Part shown: one piece after another, positions 32,227 to 40,714 of the stretch
Position numbering within the stretch: position 1 is the stretch's first letter
How the letters are laid out: every line of letters begins with the position of its first letter
Origin: Seminavis robusta
Lineage: Eukaryota; Bacillariophyta; Bacillariophyceae; Naviculales; Naviculaceae
Reading direction: 5' to 3'
Assembly (NCBI GenBank): GCA_903772945.1
Contig: CAICTM010000916.1
Coordinates: 1-42,803 of the forward strand
Length of the DNA: 42,803 nucleotides
Program-made: the position numbers and the translations under genes
The notes under the pieces: model-generated
What the model was told of the DNA's origin: nothing
The model's database searches: none
Seen by the model: only the letters and a program-made list of their open reading frames with translations

Positions 32227-34224
32227 TTATTTTTTCTTGGTGGTGGGCACCTCACCATGATCAAAGCTAAAGTAATGATCTTGGTGATGTTGTCGCATCA
32301 GTTCCAGGAATATTTGTTGGTATCCAGAAAAGAACAAGTGGTCATCCACCATGCGCCGATTGATATCCAATTCACCAAAAAACTCACACGGACAGACACT
32401 TCCCGTCACGCCGACTCCATCGCGATAAAAGTGAATGATATTGCCCGGTGGAAACAGCACCGGGTCCATGCGCTTTTGACTCGTTGCCTTGATGGAACCC
32501 GCCAGCATTTCCTCCATGAGAGGATCCACAAAATCGGTAATTTTTCGACTGAGGCCTTTGGTGATGATCATGGGGTACATGCGCTGCAGCTCTTCAATGG
32601 AATGCTTTACATCTCGTCGGGCGCTGTTGTTGTTGTCGTCGCCGTGGCAAAGAAGAGAGGATCGTGAGAGAGAAACATGTGGTTGAGAAGAGAGGATCGT
32701 GAGAAGCAGGATGGATGATCTCTCAGAAGACAATAGTCTAAAGCGTTCTCACCTAGATCTGTAGTCAAATTCCATGATATCCAGCAATGCATTGACCGTT
32801 GCCGCTGCACTCAACCGCGGGACACAGTCATTGTCAGCAATCACCGTTGTGATGTATCCCTTGGTACTTTCCGACAGCTCCTTGGACAAGAGTGCAGGAC
32901 ATCCAAATCCAATCACCTCCACTTCCAAGTTTGGGTCATCGTTCCACTCCATGCCAATGATACTGGCCGCACCAGCTCCGAGCGAATGTCCAATCAACCG
33001 TACTTTCATTTTTGGTTTTCCCGATGACTTTAACAACTCTAATAGTAGTGGCTTGTGTTTCTCTGCCAAATATCTTCCACCCTCTAATACCCCCGAATGT
33101 GCCTTTCCGCCCTTGTACGCCACGTCGTCACAGAGTAGATCGGTCAGTGCATCTTCAATAGTCTTGGTACCGCGGACACACACTAGCACTTCGAGGTAGG
33201 GACTCCAAATGGGTTGTGATCGTTTGACCGCAATGAAATGTGCCGGTCGATTGGGATAACTATTGGTATCGACCAATACCACCTGAAAGGGTGTCTTGTG
33301 ATTTTCGAGTCCCTCTTGAATCTCGTCTACCGAATCGGCATAACTCAAGAAAGCCAGTTGCAAGTCGTCGTTCAAATCCTCCATTCTCCCGAGATCAATT
33401 CCCGGATAGAATCGATGCATGCGTCGTTTCCAACTCGGATTTTTGACGGCATCTTCGTGTTCGACATAGTAGAATAGATTGGTGGGGAACAGATTGGAGA
33501 GATCGACCTGTCCCAAAAACTTGGTGGCGGTTGCTTCCAGAGCCATGGCGTATTCTTTCAAAACGGCCAAGACTTCATCGAGGCTCTTATTGTCGCTGAC
33601 GTCCCCCTGTTCGGCACTTTGTCGGGCTTGATTGACGACGCGTTGAATGGAATCTTGTGTGCCTCCTCCCGCCAAGACGGCCGTAAAGCTGGCGGCCATG
33701 TCTTGGAACGTGGTGGCCATATCTTCTTTGGTGGCTGCAGTGGTTTTGTCGTTGCTGTTGTTGTCCGATTGTTGTGCTACCCCCAGAAACTTTTGCATTT
33801 TTCCAACGAGAAGGGATTCCAGACCCTCTTTGGTTCCATCCTGTGGGTTGAGTGGCTTTGTTGTTGTAGTGTCATCCTTGGCAGTTGTTGTCGTCTTCTT
33901 GTCGTCTTGTTCTGTGAAAATGGTAGACTTCCAAAAGTCGCTGGCATTGCGAGCTTCCTTCCATTTTTGAGTAATATCAAATACTGGATTGTCTTTTCTA
34001 TTGTTTTTACTGGCAGCATCCTCTTTCTTATTGTTGGGATCTTCCTCGAGACGTGTCTTGTTCTTTTGTTGTTGTTGTGTTGATGTTGTGGTTGTTCTCG
34101 TCGACGAATGGTCTACCAAAGAGGCAGTGAGAATCACAGGAACGGCCGGGTAGTAGTTGAGGATCCTACTACGACTACTGCCAGACCCTCGAGGAGTCCT
34201 CACCAAGAGCCGTGAATACATCAT
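32227..34224 (-). CDS. Class-3 (Rhizomucor-type) lipase, diacylglycerol-lipase-like
   Basis: CDS complement(join(32227..32623,32753..34224)), 622 aa, with one 129-nt GT-AG intron. The N-terminus (1-40) is positively charged with a hydrophobic patch and could be a mitochondrial or plastid presequence. Residues 40-170 are low-complexity (Thr, Asn, Gln, Lys). The alpha/beta-hydrolase core spans about 240-590. The catalytic triad can be assigned: S414 in GHSLGAG, D466 in DNDCVPR, and H586 in VDDHLFFSGY, which lies in the second exon. VCVRGTKTIEDALTDL (347-362) is the oxyanion-side strand typical of lipase-3 proteins. The expected reaction is hydrolysis of an acylglycerol or galactolipid ester bond; the actual substrate is unknown. 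The gene shares a 384-bp divergent promoter region with the 34609-36183 gene. Confidence 0.88.
32652..32704. repeat. 18-bp direct repeat inside the lipase intron
   Basis: GAAGAGAGGATCGTGAGA occurs at 32652-32669 and again at 32687-32704, 35 bp apart, within the single intron. It probably arose by local duplication. On the coding strand it is a pyrimidine-rich TCTCACGATCCTCTCTTC, so it supplies extra polypyrimidine upstream of the 3' splice site. Confidence 0.8.
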
Positions 34225-34608
34225 ATGTATATACTAGCTAGCTAGTAGTACTAGTATGTATATTGTCGTATGTTGTCGTTCGAGATGGAGAGGCAGAGGG
34301 GTTACTATTGCCTGATGAGTGAGTGGCCGATGTTTGGGACCTTGAAAATTATTTTGGCTTCGCTTCGTGGCTTTGTTTGGGAACTGGGAAAGATCCCTTG
34401 GATATCAATTCGATTTGATCACAGCGGCATCGAATAGAATAGAATCGAACGAATCGAATCGAATCGAATGATCGGGATAGGGATCTATTCCTTGACGCTT
34501 TTGGTGTCATTTCAGCGCTGCTGAGTTATTTGTCTCACCCTCCTGCTCAATCCTCAATCTTCGAGGCAAGTCCATCAACCATCAAGAGAAAATTAAAAGA
34601 AGAAGACC
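34225..34608. promoter_or_regulatory. Bidirectional promoter region with GAATC-type microsatellite
   Basis: 384 bp separate the divergent starts of the lipase and the multi-pass membrane protein, so the two genes probably share promoter sequence. Contents are a CTAG-rich run (34234-34254), an imperfect AATCG/AATAG microsatellite (34431-34470) and a GAAAATTAAAAGAAG leader just before the plus-strand ATG. No TATA box can be assigned. Confidence 0.5.
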
Positions 34609-36183
34609 ATGATGATGAACGACACGTCCGTCTCTGCCAATACCGCTAGTAGTAGTAGCATCATCATTCCCCCTACAGATGATGATTGTCGAACGACAGT
34701 GTTTCTGATTGTGTTGATCCATGTGTTGTTTCTGCATCAATGGAACAGTCGTCAACGACGCAAGGATCTGCTTGTTTCCTATCATGTGATTGTGCAAAAG
34801 CGGCAATTTCACAAACTCTGGATGGCCTTGTTGTCGCATCCACCTGCCGCTGGTAATCATACGTCCGTCTTTCGACAACAGCAACAGTCCGATGAGCCAT
34901 TGAATCCTACAGCAGTGCCACTGGGAAACAACAATACTACTACTACTGCGAATACTGCCGCTCTGCTCATGCCCCACCAAGAATTACGAGCCTGGTTGAC
35001 ATCACTGATACGACAAGTGGCATCGTGGTCGTATCAATCGGGATTTGCCCTGCTGCTGTACAATTCACACATTCTCTGGTCTTGTCGAGCTTTGGAAGGC
35101 TTTTACAATTGGGGACAGTTCTTGCCATCCTCAGCATCCGATGCTACTACTATTACGACAATTCCACTACAGTCACCAGAAACTACCATACCGGTAGTAC
35201 CACTGGAAGAAAAACCACAACCACTGCAATACGCCCGTGTCCTCTTGACGTTGGCTGCCATTTCCGTATTGGTCGAATTACGAATCTGCCACACACTGCT
35301 CAAAATTTCCAAACGATTGGCAGGACAAGATGTCTTTCAACAACACTTGCAGCCAAGCATGCACGACAATAATCGCATGCAACAAAAAATTCTACGACGG
35401 CCCATTGGCACCTTGACGGCACTCTCTTGTGCGCTCATTACACTCTTTCAACATCATTTTCCGTATGTACCACTCCAAGTACTCCCGTTTGTGGACAATC
35501 GCGTCTGGTTGCTCGGATTCAATCTACTGTCATCGTCCACATTGTCGTCACTGGCGTGTTGGGCCATTCTCGGGTACCTTAGTTATCCCAGTCATCCCAT
35601 TACACCCGTCATGTGTGGATTACTCTCGGGAATACTATGGGCCTTTGGAATTACCTCCTTTTTACAAGATGCCTACTGGGCCGGATCCATGGTGCTGCTG
35701 CTCCTCGTGCTCTGCTGTCTCTCGTTACGAGCGAGTGACAACCATACTTCTTCTTCTCATCATCATGAAACTACTACTGTAATGACCATGGACACGTGGA
35801 TTCCCTGTGTCGATTACGTGTCGTGGAATCATCGAGGACAGAGTCTCGTACGACCAATACTACAGCTCACCTCCTCCAACAACAACTCCAACAACAACAA
35901 TACTAACAATAACAATCATACGAGCATTATCATCAACTCGTCCGATGATGAGGACGATGACGATGACTCGAGCACCGGGACATCTTCCGGTACTTCCTCC
36001 ATCTACTCATCATCACCACGCCCCGAACAACATCCACCACCACCACAATCGAGATTGAGAGACCCAAACGTCAATGATGATGATGATGATAGTGACAGTA
36101 TGGAAGCCATTCCTCTCTTGATGGATCCAACACAAAGTCAACAACAGCAGACCATGAGATCGAGGAGAGGGATTAGTAGTTAG
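34609..36183 (+). CDS. Multi-pass membrane protein, possibly rhomboid-like pseudoprotease
   Basis: Single exon, 524 aa, ATG at 34609 in a GACCATG context. Hydrophobic segments lie near 27-44, 143-159, 207-225, 264-282, 298-323, 331-351 and 357-374. Between the first two, residues 45-79 (RQRRKDLLVSYHVIVQKRQFHKLWMALLSHP, given here in two parts in meaning: a basic stretch then an amphipathic LW-LLSHP motif) resemble the first loop of rhomboid-superfamily proteins. The catalytic GxS and histidine of active rhomboids are not seen, so any relationship would be to inactive members such as derlins or iRhoms. The tail (375-524) is low complexity, with Asn- and Asp-runs, Ser/Thr and Pro. Topology is well supported by sequence; the family assignment is weak. 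Function is unknown. Confidence 0.6.
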   Translation: MMMNDTSVSANTASSSSIIIPPTDDDCRTTVFLIVLIHVLFLHQWNSRQRRKDLLVSYHVIVQKRQFHKLWMALLSHPPAAGNHTSVFRQQQQSDEPLNPTAVPLGNNNTTTTANTAALLMPHQELRAWLTSLIRQVASWSYQSGFALLLYNSHILWSCRALEGFYNWGQFLPSSASDATTITTIPLQSPETTIPVVPLEEKPQPLQYARVLLTLAAISVLVELRICHTLLKISKRLAGQDVFQQHLQPSMHDNNRMQQKILRRPIGTLTALSCALITLFQHHFPYVPLQVLPFVDNRVWLLGFNLLSSSTLSSLACWAILGYLSYPSHPITPVMCGLLSGILWAFGITSFLQDAYWAGSMVLLLLVLCCLSLRASDNHTSSSHHHETTTVMTMDTWIPCVDYVSWNHRGQSLVRPILQLTSSNNNSNNNNTNNNNHTSIIINSSDDEDDDDDSSTGTSSGTSSIYSSSPRPEQHPPPPQSRLRDPNVNDDDDDSDSMEAIPLLMDPTQSQQQQTMRSRRGISS

Positions 36184-36925
36184 TTAGCTACATACGGTAG
36201 TTAGCAGAGCAGCAGCAAAGCTAGAAAATGGAAATTGGATTCGATATCATTCGTTCCTTTCCACACGACGAGGCAACCAAACAACAGCAATGTGGTACCG
36301 TATGGTACGACATGTACTGTGCAGAGAAACTAAGAGTCCCTCCTCACTCAACACGGCTGAGTTCTTTGATATGTCACAATACAAATGGTGGTACAGCTAT
36401 ACGCTGGGGTATGGGTGAGTAGTAGACGTGCTGGGTTGGGTGCCAACGTTTCCTCTCTTTTGGTGGCTGCTGCGAGATATGTCGGGTCATGATCCACAAA
36501 TAAATGTAGTGCTACAGTTTGCTTCTCTAGCTAGCTAGCTAGCTAGTTAAAATTTATAAATCAGTTAGTTGTACTCGTACCGGTACTTTGAAACAATGCA
36601 TACATAAACGAAGATTTGTATATAATTAATTGCTCACCCTACCCTGTCATTAGAAGTCAAATATTCTTTTGTCGATTCAATAGATTGTGATTCAAATATT
36701 CTACCTTTCCATCAGCTGCTCCGTATACGATAGCTCTGATGCAACTGGTCTCCAAATCCATCCAACGACAGGACGAATCCCCGCCAATGCCAATATCACA
36801 TTTTGCTTACGTGTATTTGACGACCTTGGCAAGTCAAGGTCTGTGCTCGCATACCGGTAGGACCGACCACACTCGGGCTCCCCAGCACGACTTGCTAGCT
36901 AGCTAGCTAGCTAGCTAGCTAGCAG
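36184..36925. other. Convergent intergenic region with GCTA microsatellites
   Basis: About 740 bp between two convergent genes. It contains (CTAG)5 at 36527-36546, a longer GCTA run at 36894-36923 that ends three bases before the stop codon of the surface-protein gene, and two TACCGGTA palindromes (36578-36585, 36852-36859). A short frame at 36228-36422 has no support. The region must hold both 3' UTRs. Confidence 0.5.
36894..36923. repeat. GCTA tetranucleotide microsatellite
   Basis: Seven and a half perfect GCTA units, self-complementary as CTAG/TAGC words, next to the stop codon of the minus-strand surface-protein gene. Slippage here could change the 3' UTR and, if it reaches the stop codon, the C-terminus. 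Confidence 0.9.
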
Positions 36926-39900
36926 CTATGCATCACCCCTGTTTCTGTGCTGTTGCGTGCGACTCGCCCGTGCGGATGCTCTTGCTGTCCCCGTAGATCC
37001 TCTTGCTTGCGAATGCCGAAAGATGTTTGGTCTCACGTATGTTTCAGCAGTGGATGCCGCGTTTGTAGTAGTACTATCCCTTGGTCGATGATCCGAAGTT
37101 GTGGTGAATGTCCTCCAGGTAGCTACCTCTTCGTCCTCTGACGTAAACACAAAGGTATCCACACCATCTTGTTGAAGAGTTCCTGAAACAGTTGGATCCT
37201 CCGATGGATTCGCACTTGGCTCACTGCTGGGCAACAATGAATTGGCGGAAGGGGATTCACTCGGTGCGGACGCTGGAATGTTTGTACGAGCTCCAGTTTC
37301 GGCAGGAATTTTCGTGGGGGCCCTTGTTCCAATAAACCCAACTATAGATGTAGGAGCAGATGTACCCGTGTCAGATACCACAGCGCTTGTTCTTGTAAAG
37401 ACTGTCCCGTCAGGGGTAGCATTAGGAACATAGTTGACAAGGAAATCTCCTTCGAGATCAGCCCCAGCGATCACTACTTCAACGTCGTCTTTGGTGGGAG
37501 TCATAGTGCCGGGAGTAAACATCGTCTCGCCTGCATATGCTATCCGAGTCACGGTGATAAAGGGCCCTCGAAGCTCGCTAACGGTTCCAACTTCCTCTAC
37601 TACCTGAAAGGTCTCGAAGTTTGGAAACTCAGCTCTCAACACATCTGTGTAAAACAATCCAACTTGTACCAGAATACCATCTATCTCTTCCTGGGTGGGG
37701 ACTCGTTGACCACCGTTGAAGCCAAAATCGAGAATGAAGGTCAAAGTAGCAACAGACTCAACAATATCCGGTTGGGTCGGGGCCATAGAGCTGGGGGCTG
37801 GGGTTTGTCCGCTTGGAGCTGAGGATGGGGCTGGTGATCCTTGAGTGCTTGTGACCATTTGTGTTAGCAAGAATACGCTGCCGGTTGGCTCTGTATTGGG
37901 GATGAAGTTTTGGATGAAATCATTGAGATCAGCAGCTTGAATAGCGTCCTCGACGTCTGACCTGGAAGGGACGTTAGAGTTTATGAACAGTGTCGTGGCA
38001 GCATAGTCGATGTCCGTGAAGGTGAAAGTTCCAACGCTAAAGCTTTCATAGGCATTCGATGAAGCCTGAAAAGACAAGAAATTGTTTGGGAAGGCAGCCC
38101 TCAAGACGTCGGTGTAAAACAAATTGACTTGCACCATGATTCCGTCCACCTCGGTGTCTGTAGGGGTTCTACCAAATGTGTTCTCCATGATGAACCTCAT
38201 TACCGCACTTGTGTCGACGGCTACATCGAGTACATTTGTCACTTGTTCTGTCTTGAGGAAGATTGTTCCTTCTGGCTGGGCATTCGGCACAAAATTTCTG
38301 ATGAAATCACCATAATCTGCATTCTCAAGAAGTGTGTTCAAATCTTCCAGCAAAGGGAGATCGGTTCCATCAGTGAATGTTGCTACCAGAGTGTACGGAA
38401 CATCCGTGAAAGTATCTTGAGAATCAGTCGAACTGCTGGAGCCAGATTCGTTGGTGGTGACGCTTTCAAAATTATCGTATGCTGCACTGAGAACTTCTGC
38501 GAAGAAGAGGTCAATTTGATCCATAATGCCTGCCACCTCATCCGAGTTGGGAAACTCTCCTGATGTATCACCGAGAGTGAAAGCTAATACACCTTGCGAT
38601 GTGACTGTTGTGGATAAAGTTGGTGCCGAAGTTGGCGCCGCTGTAATTCCACTATCCGTTGCAACTGCAATGGTGGTTCGGTAAACTGAATCCGCAGGGG
38701 TTGTGTTTGGAACAAAGTCCGTGATGAAGCGATTGTAATCAGCTCCTTCCAACAAAGCATCGAACTCGTCGACGGTGGGAGTGTCGCCAAAGACAAACGT
38801 AGAATCCAACGTGTACTCAATATCTGAAAGGGTCATACCACCGTCGAATTCACTGGCACTATCGACAACCACGAGCTCGAGCGTTTCAAAGCTAGGATAA
38901 GCCGTATCCACCACGTCACTGAAGAACAACCGGAGTTGCTCAGCGATGCCAGAAATCTCTTCATCGTTTGGCAAACGGGATGCTTCCGAAAGGACAAGGC
39001 CAGATCTTGCGCGTGATGCCACTCTTGCATCTATACCGCTGTTGCTTGAGACTGATACAGTCTGGAGAAAAATCGAGTCTGTTGGGGTGACATTGGGGAT
39101 ATAATCTGTTAGGAAAACTTGGTAGTCTGCATTCTGAAAGATGCTGTCAATATCTGCTGATGTTGGAAGGTTTGTGGAATCCACAAATACTGTTTCTGAA
39201 TCGTATGTGATATCTGTGATGATGAATGGACCACGTACTTCACTGCTGGTAATGTCGACAGTAGGTGTAAAACTTTCAAATTGTGGACTTGCCCCAGGAT
39301 ACCTATCAGTCAGTAGGGCACTGAAGAAAAGTGAGAGCTGAACCATGACGCCATCAATTTCTTCTTGAGTTGGAAACCTATCAGCAAGGTTCTGAATCGC
39401 AAAGCTCGACAGAGTTCGTGTCGTGACGACTCTTGCAGGGTTCTCAGAGGGGCCCGCACTTGGTGGGACAGAAGGTGACTGAGTAGTTCCACCGGAAGGT
39501 CCCATAGATGGTCCGGTAGATGGAGCCAAAGTTGGTAACCATGACGGTAAGCTAGATGGCGCAGATGATGCGGTTGATGGCGCAGATGATGCGCCTACGG
39601 CTGAAGGTATCGTGGAAGGTGTTGAAGACGGGATGGTTGAAGGTATTGTGGAGGGTGTGGTTGAAGGTGTGGTTGAAGGTGTGGTTGAAGGTATGGTTGA
39701 AGGTGTGGTTGAAGATGTGGTTGAAGGTGTTGTTGAAGGTATGGTTGACGGTGTGGTGGAGGGTAGAGACGATGGTGAGATAGATGTTGGAGCAGAACCA
39801 CTTGGTCGGCTAGATACAGAGGGAGTTCCAGATGGAGTTCCAGAGGGCATACCTGAAGGTGTCCAAGAGGGTGTAATTGAAGGCGTCGTAGAGGGTGTTG

Positions 39901-40714
39901 TTGACGGTGATACCGAAGGCGAATAAGATGGAGCAGAAGATGGCGAAACAGTTGGTGCTGACGTTGTCGGAACAGGTGCGGTTGTTGGTGCCGACGTTGT
40001 CGGAACAGTCGGGCCCGTGGGGGAGGATGTCATGGAGAAAGCTGGTGCAATAATGATTCCAGCAGCGATGCTACCTGCTACAACTGATCCACCTGCAATC
40101 CCACCGACAAACCCACTCAATAACGCTCCTCCGCTCATCTTTCGCATCAGTATGCCTTTGTTCTTCAAACTCCTATGCTTCTTGGATGAGCCCCCTTTGA
40201 TTCGAGAATTTCTGTTGGGCGGCGAAGTACGCGCAGATTTTACTTTTCGTCTGGTACGAAGGCGACGTGCGTACGAGTTTGGTGGTTTCTGCCTCCGTAA
40301 GTTTCCAACATTCGCGGCCTTGTCGAAAGTATGTTCAGAGCTCGAACGTTTGTTCGACATGGAGTCCTTCCTCCCTCTGCCTCTGAGGGTGTCATTTCTG
40401 CGTCCTTCTCGTCTCCTCTGAGAGGACTTGCTTCCGTCGGGTATACCCATTTGGTCTATCATTCGTTCGTACAAATTTGGCTTTGTAGTTGGTTCTGACT
40501 TCTCTCGTATCAGCTTTATGGCAGTAGGCACCACTGGCATCGACGGTCTTTGGGCATCCGCCATGTCGACCCCCAAGAATAGCACCAATGTAATCCCCAC
40601 GAAAATGACTCCCAGACGAGTAAATGCAACCTTGGAAGCTCTTCGCCATTGATTCGTAACCCCCTTCGAAGAGACATCGTGCCTCCGGCGCCATTTTTGC
40701 ATATTTGCTGCCAT
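36926..40714 (-). CDS. Large surface protein with Thr/Ser/Pro stalk and five copies of an unrecognised ~120-aa domain
   Basis: Single open frame, 1262 aa from the ATG at 40714; the frame extends upstream only to a TTG. Order: a basic N-terminus, hydrophobic segment 1 (30-54), a very basic tract (about 68-194, many RR, KK and SK), and Gly/Ala-rich hydrophobic segment 2 (195-226). A mucin-like stalk (230-425) follows, containing TPST/IPST tetrapeptides. Five repeats sit at about 433-555, 570-685, 707-825, 836-953 and 987-1112. Each shows FPxxEEIxGImxQvxLFF.dVL, then FE.f, FtdI.YtxxtxF, dv...l..ADy..Fi.nfvPN..P.gs.fl.T..V. A Ser/Pro tail and basic end follow. I do not recognise the repeat; SEA-like folds have similar size. 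The layout suggests an O-glycosylated, wall-linked or adhesive protein. The C-terminal 60 residues look less constrained and could be altered by an unseen intron. Confidence 0.75.
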   Translation of the reverse strand: MAANMQKWRRRHDVSSKGVTNQWRRASKVAFTRLGVIFVGITLVLFLGVDMADAQRPSMPVVPTAIKLIREKSEPTTKPNLYERMIDQMGIPDGSKSSQRRREGRRNDTLRGRGRKDSMSNKRSSSEHTFDKAANVGNLRRQKPPNSYARRLRTRRKVKSARTSPPNRNSRIKGGSSKKHRSLKNKGILMRKMSGGALLSGFVGGIAGGSVVAGSIAAGIIIAPAFSMTSSPTGPTVPTTSAPTTAPVPTTSAPTVSPSSAPSYSPSVSPSTTPSTTPSITPSWTPSGMPSGTPSGTPSVSSRPSGSAPTSISPSSLPSTTPSTIPSTTPSTTSSTTPSTIPSTTPSTTPSTTPSTIPSTIPSSTPSTIPSAVGASSAPSTASSAPSSLPSWLPTLAPSTGPSMGPSGGTTQSPSVPPSAGPSENPARVVTTRTLSSFAIQNLADRFPTQEEIDGVMVQLSLFFSALLTDRYPGASPQFESFTPTVDITSSEVRGPFIITDITYDSETVFVDSTNLPTSADIDSIFQNADYQVFLTDYIPNVTPTDSIFLQTVSVSSNSGIDARVASRARSGLVLSEASRLPNDEEISGIAEQLRLFFSDVVDTAYPSFETLELVVVDSASEFDGGMTLSDIEYTLDSTFVFGDTPTVDEFDALLEGADYNRFITDFVPNTTPADSVYRTTIAVATDSGITAAPTSAPTLSTTVTSQGVLAFTLGDTSGEFPNSDEVAGIMDQIDLFFAEVLSAAYDNFESVTTNESGSSSSTDSQDTFTDVPYTLVATFTDGTDLPLLEDLNTLLENADYGDFIRNFVPNAQPEGTIFLKTEQVTNVLDVAVDTSAVMRFIMENTFGRTPTDTEVDGIMVQVNLFYTDVLRAAFPNNFLSFQASSNAYESFSVGTFTFTDIDYAATTLFINSNVPSRSDVEDAIQAADLNDFIQNFIPNTEPTGSVFLLTQMVTSTQGSPAPSSAPSGQTPAPSSMAPTQPDIVESVATLTFILDFGFNGGQRVPTQEEIDGILVQVGLFYTDVLRAEFPNFETFQVVEEVGTVSELRGPFITVTRIAYAGETMFTPGTMTPTKDDVEVVIAGADLEGDFLVNYVPNATPDGTVFTRTSAVVSDTGTSAPTSIVGFIGTRAPTKIPAETGARTNIPASAPSESPSANSLLPSSEPSANPSEDPTVSGTLQQDGVDTFVFTSEDEEVATWRTFTTTSDHRPRDSTTTNAASTAETYVRPNIFRHSQARGSTGTARASARASRTQQHRNRGDA
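39605..39766 (-). repeat. 12-bp coding minisatellite (Thr-Pro-Ser-Thr)
   Basis: Within the surface-protein gene, a 12-bp unit (GTGGTTGAAGGT-like on the plus strand) is repeated about 13 times and encodes residues 317-370 as TPST or IPST tetrapeptides. Copy number could vary between alleles and so change stalk length. Confidence 0.9.
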
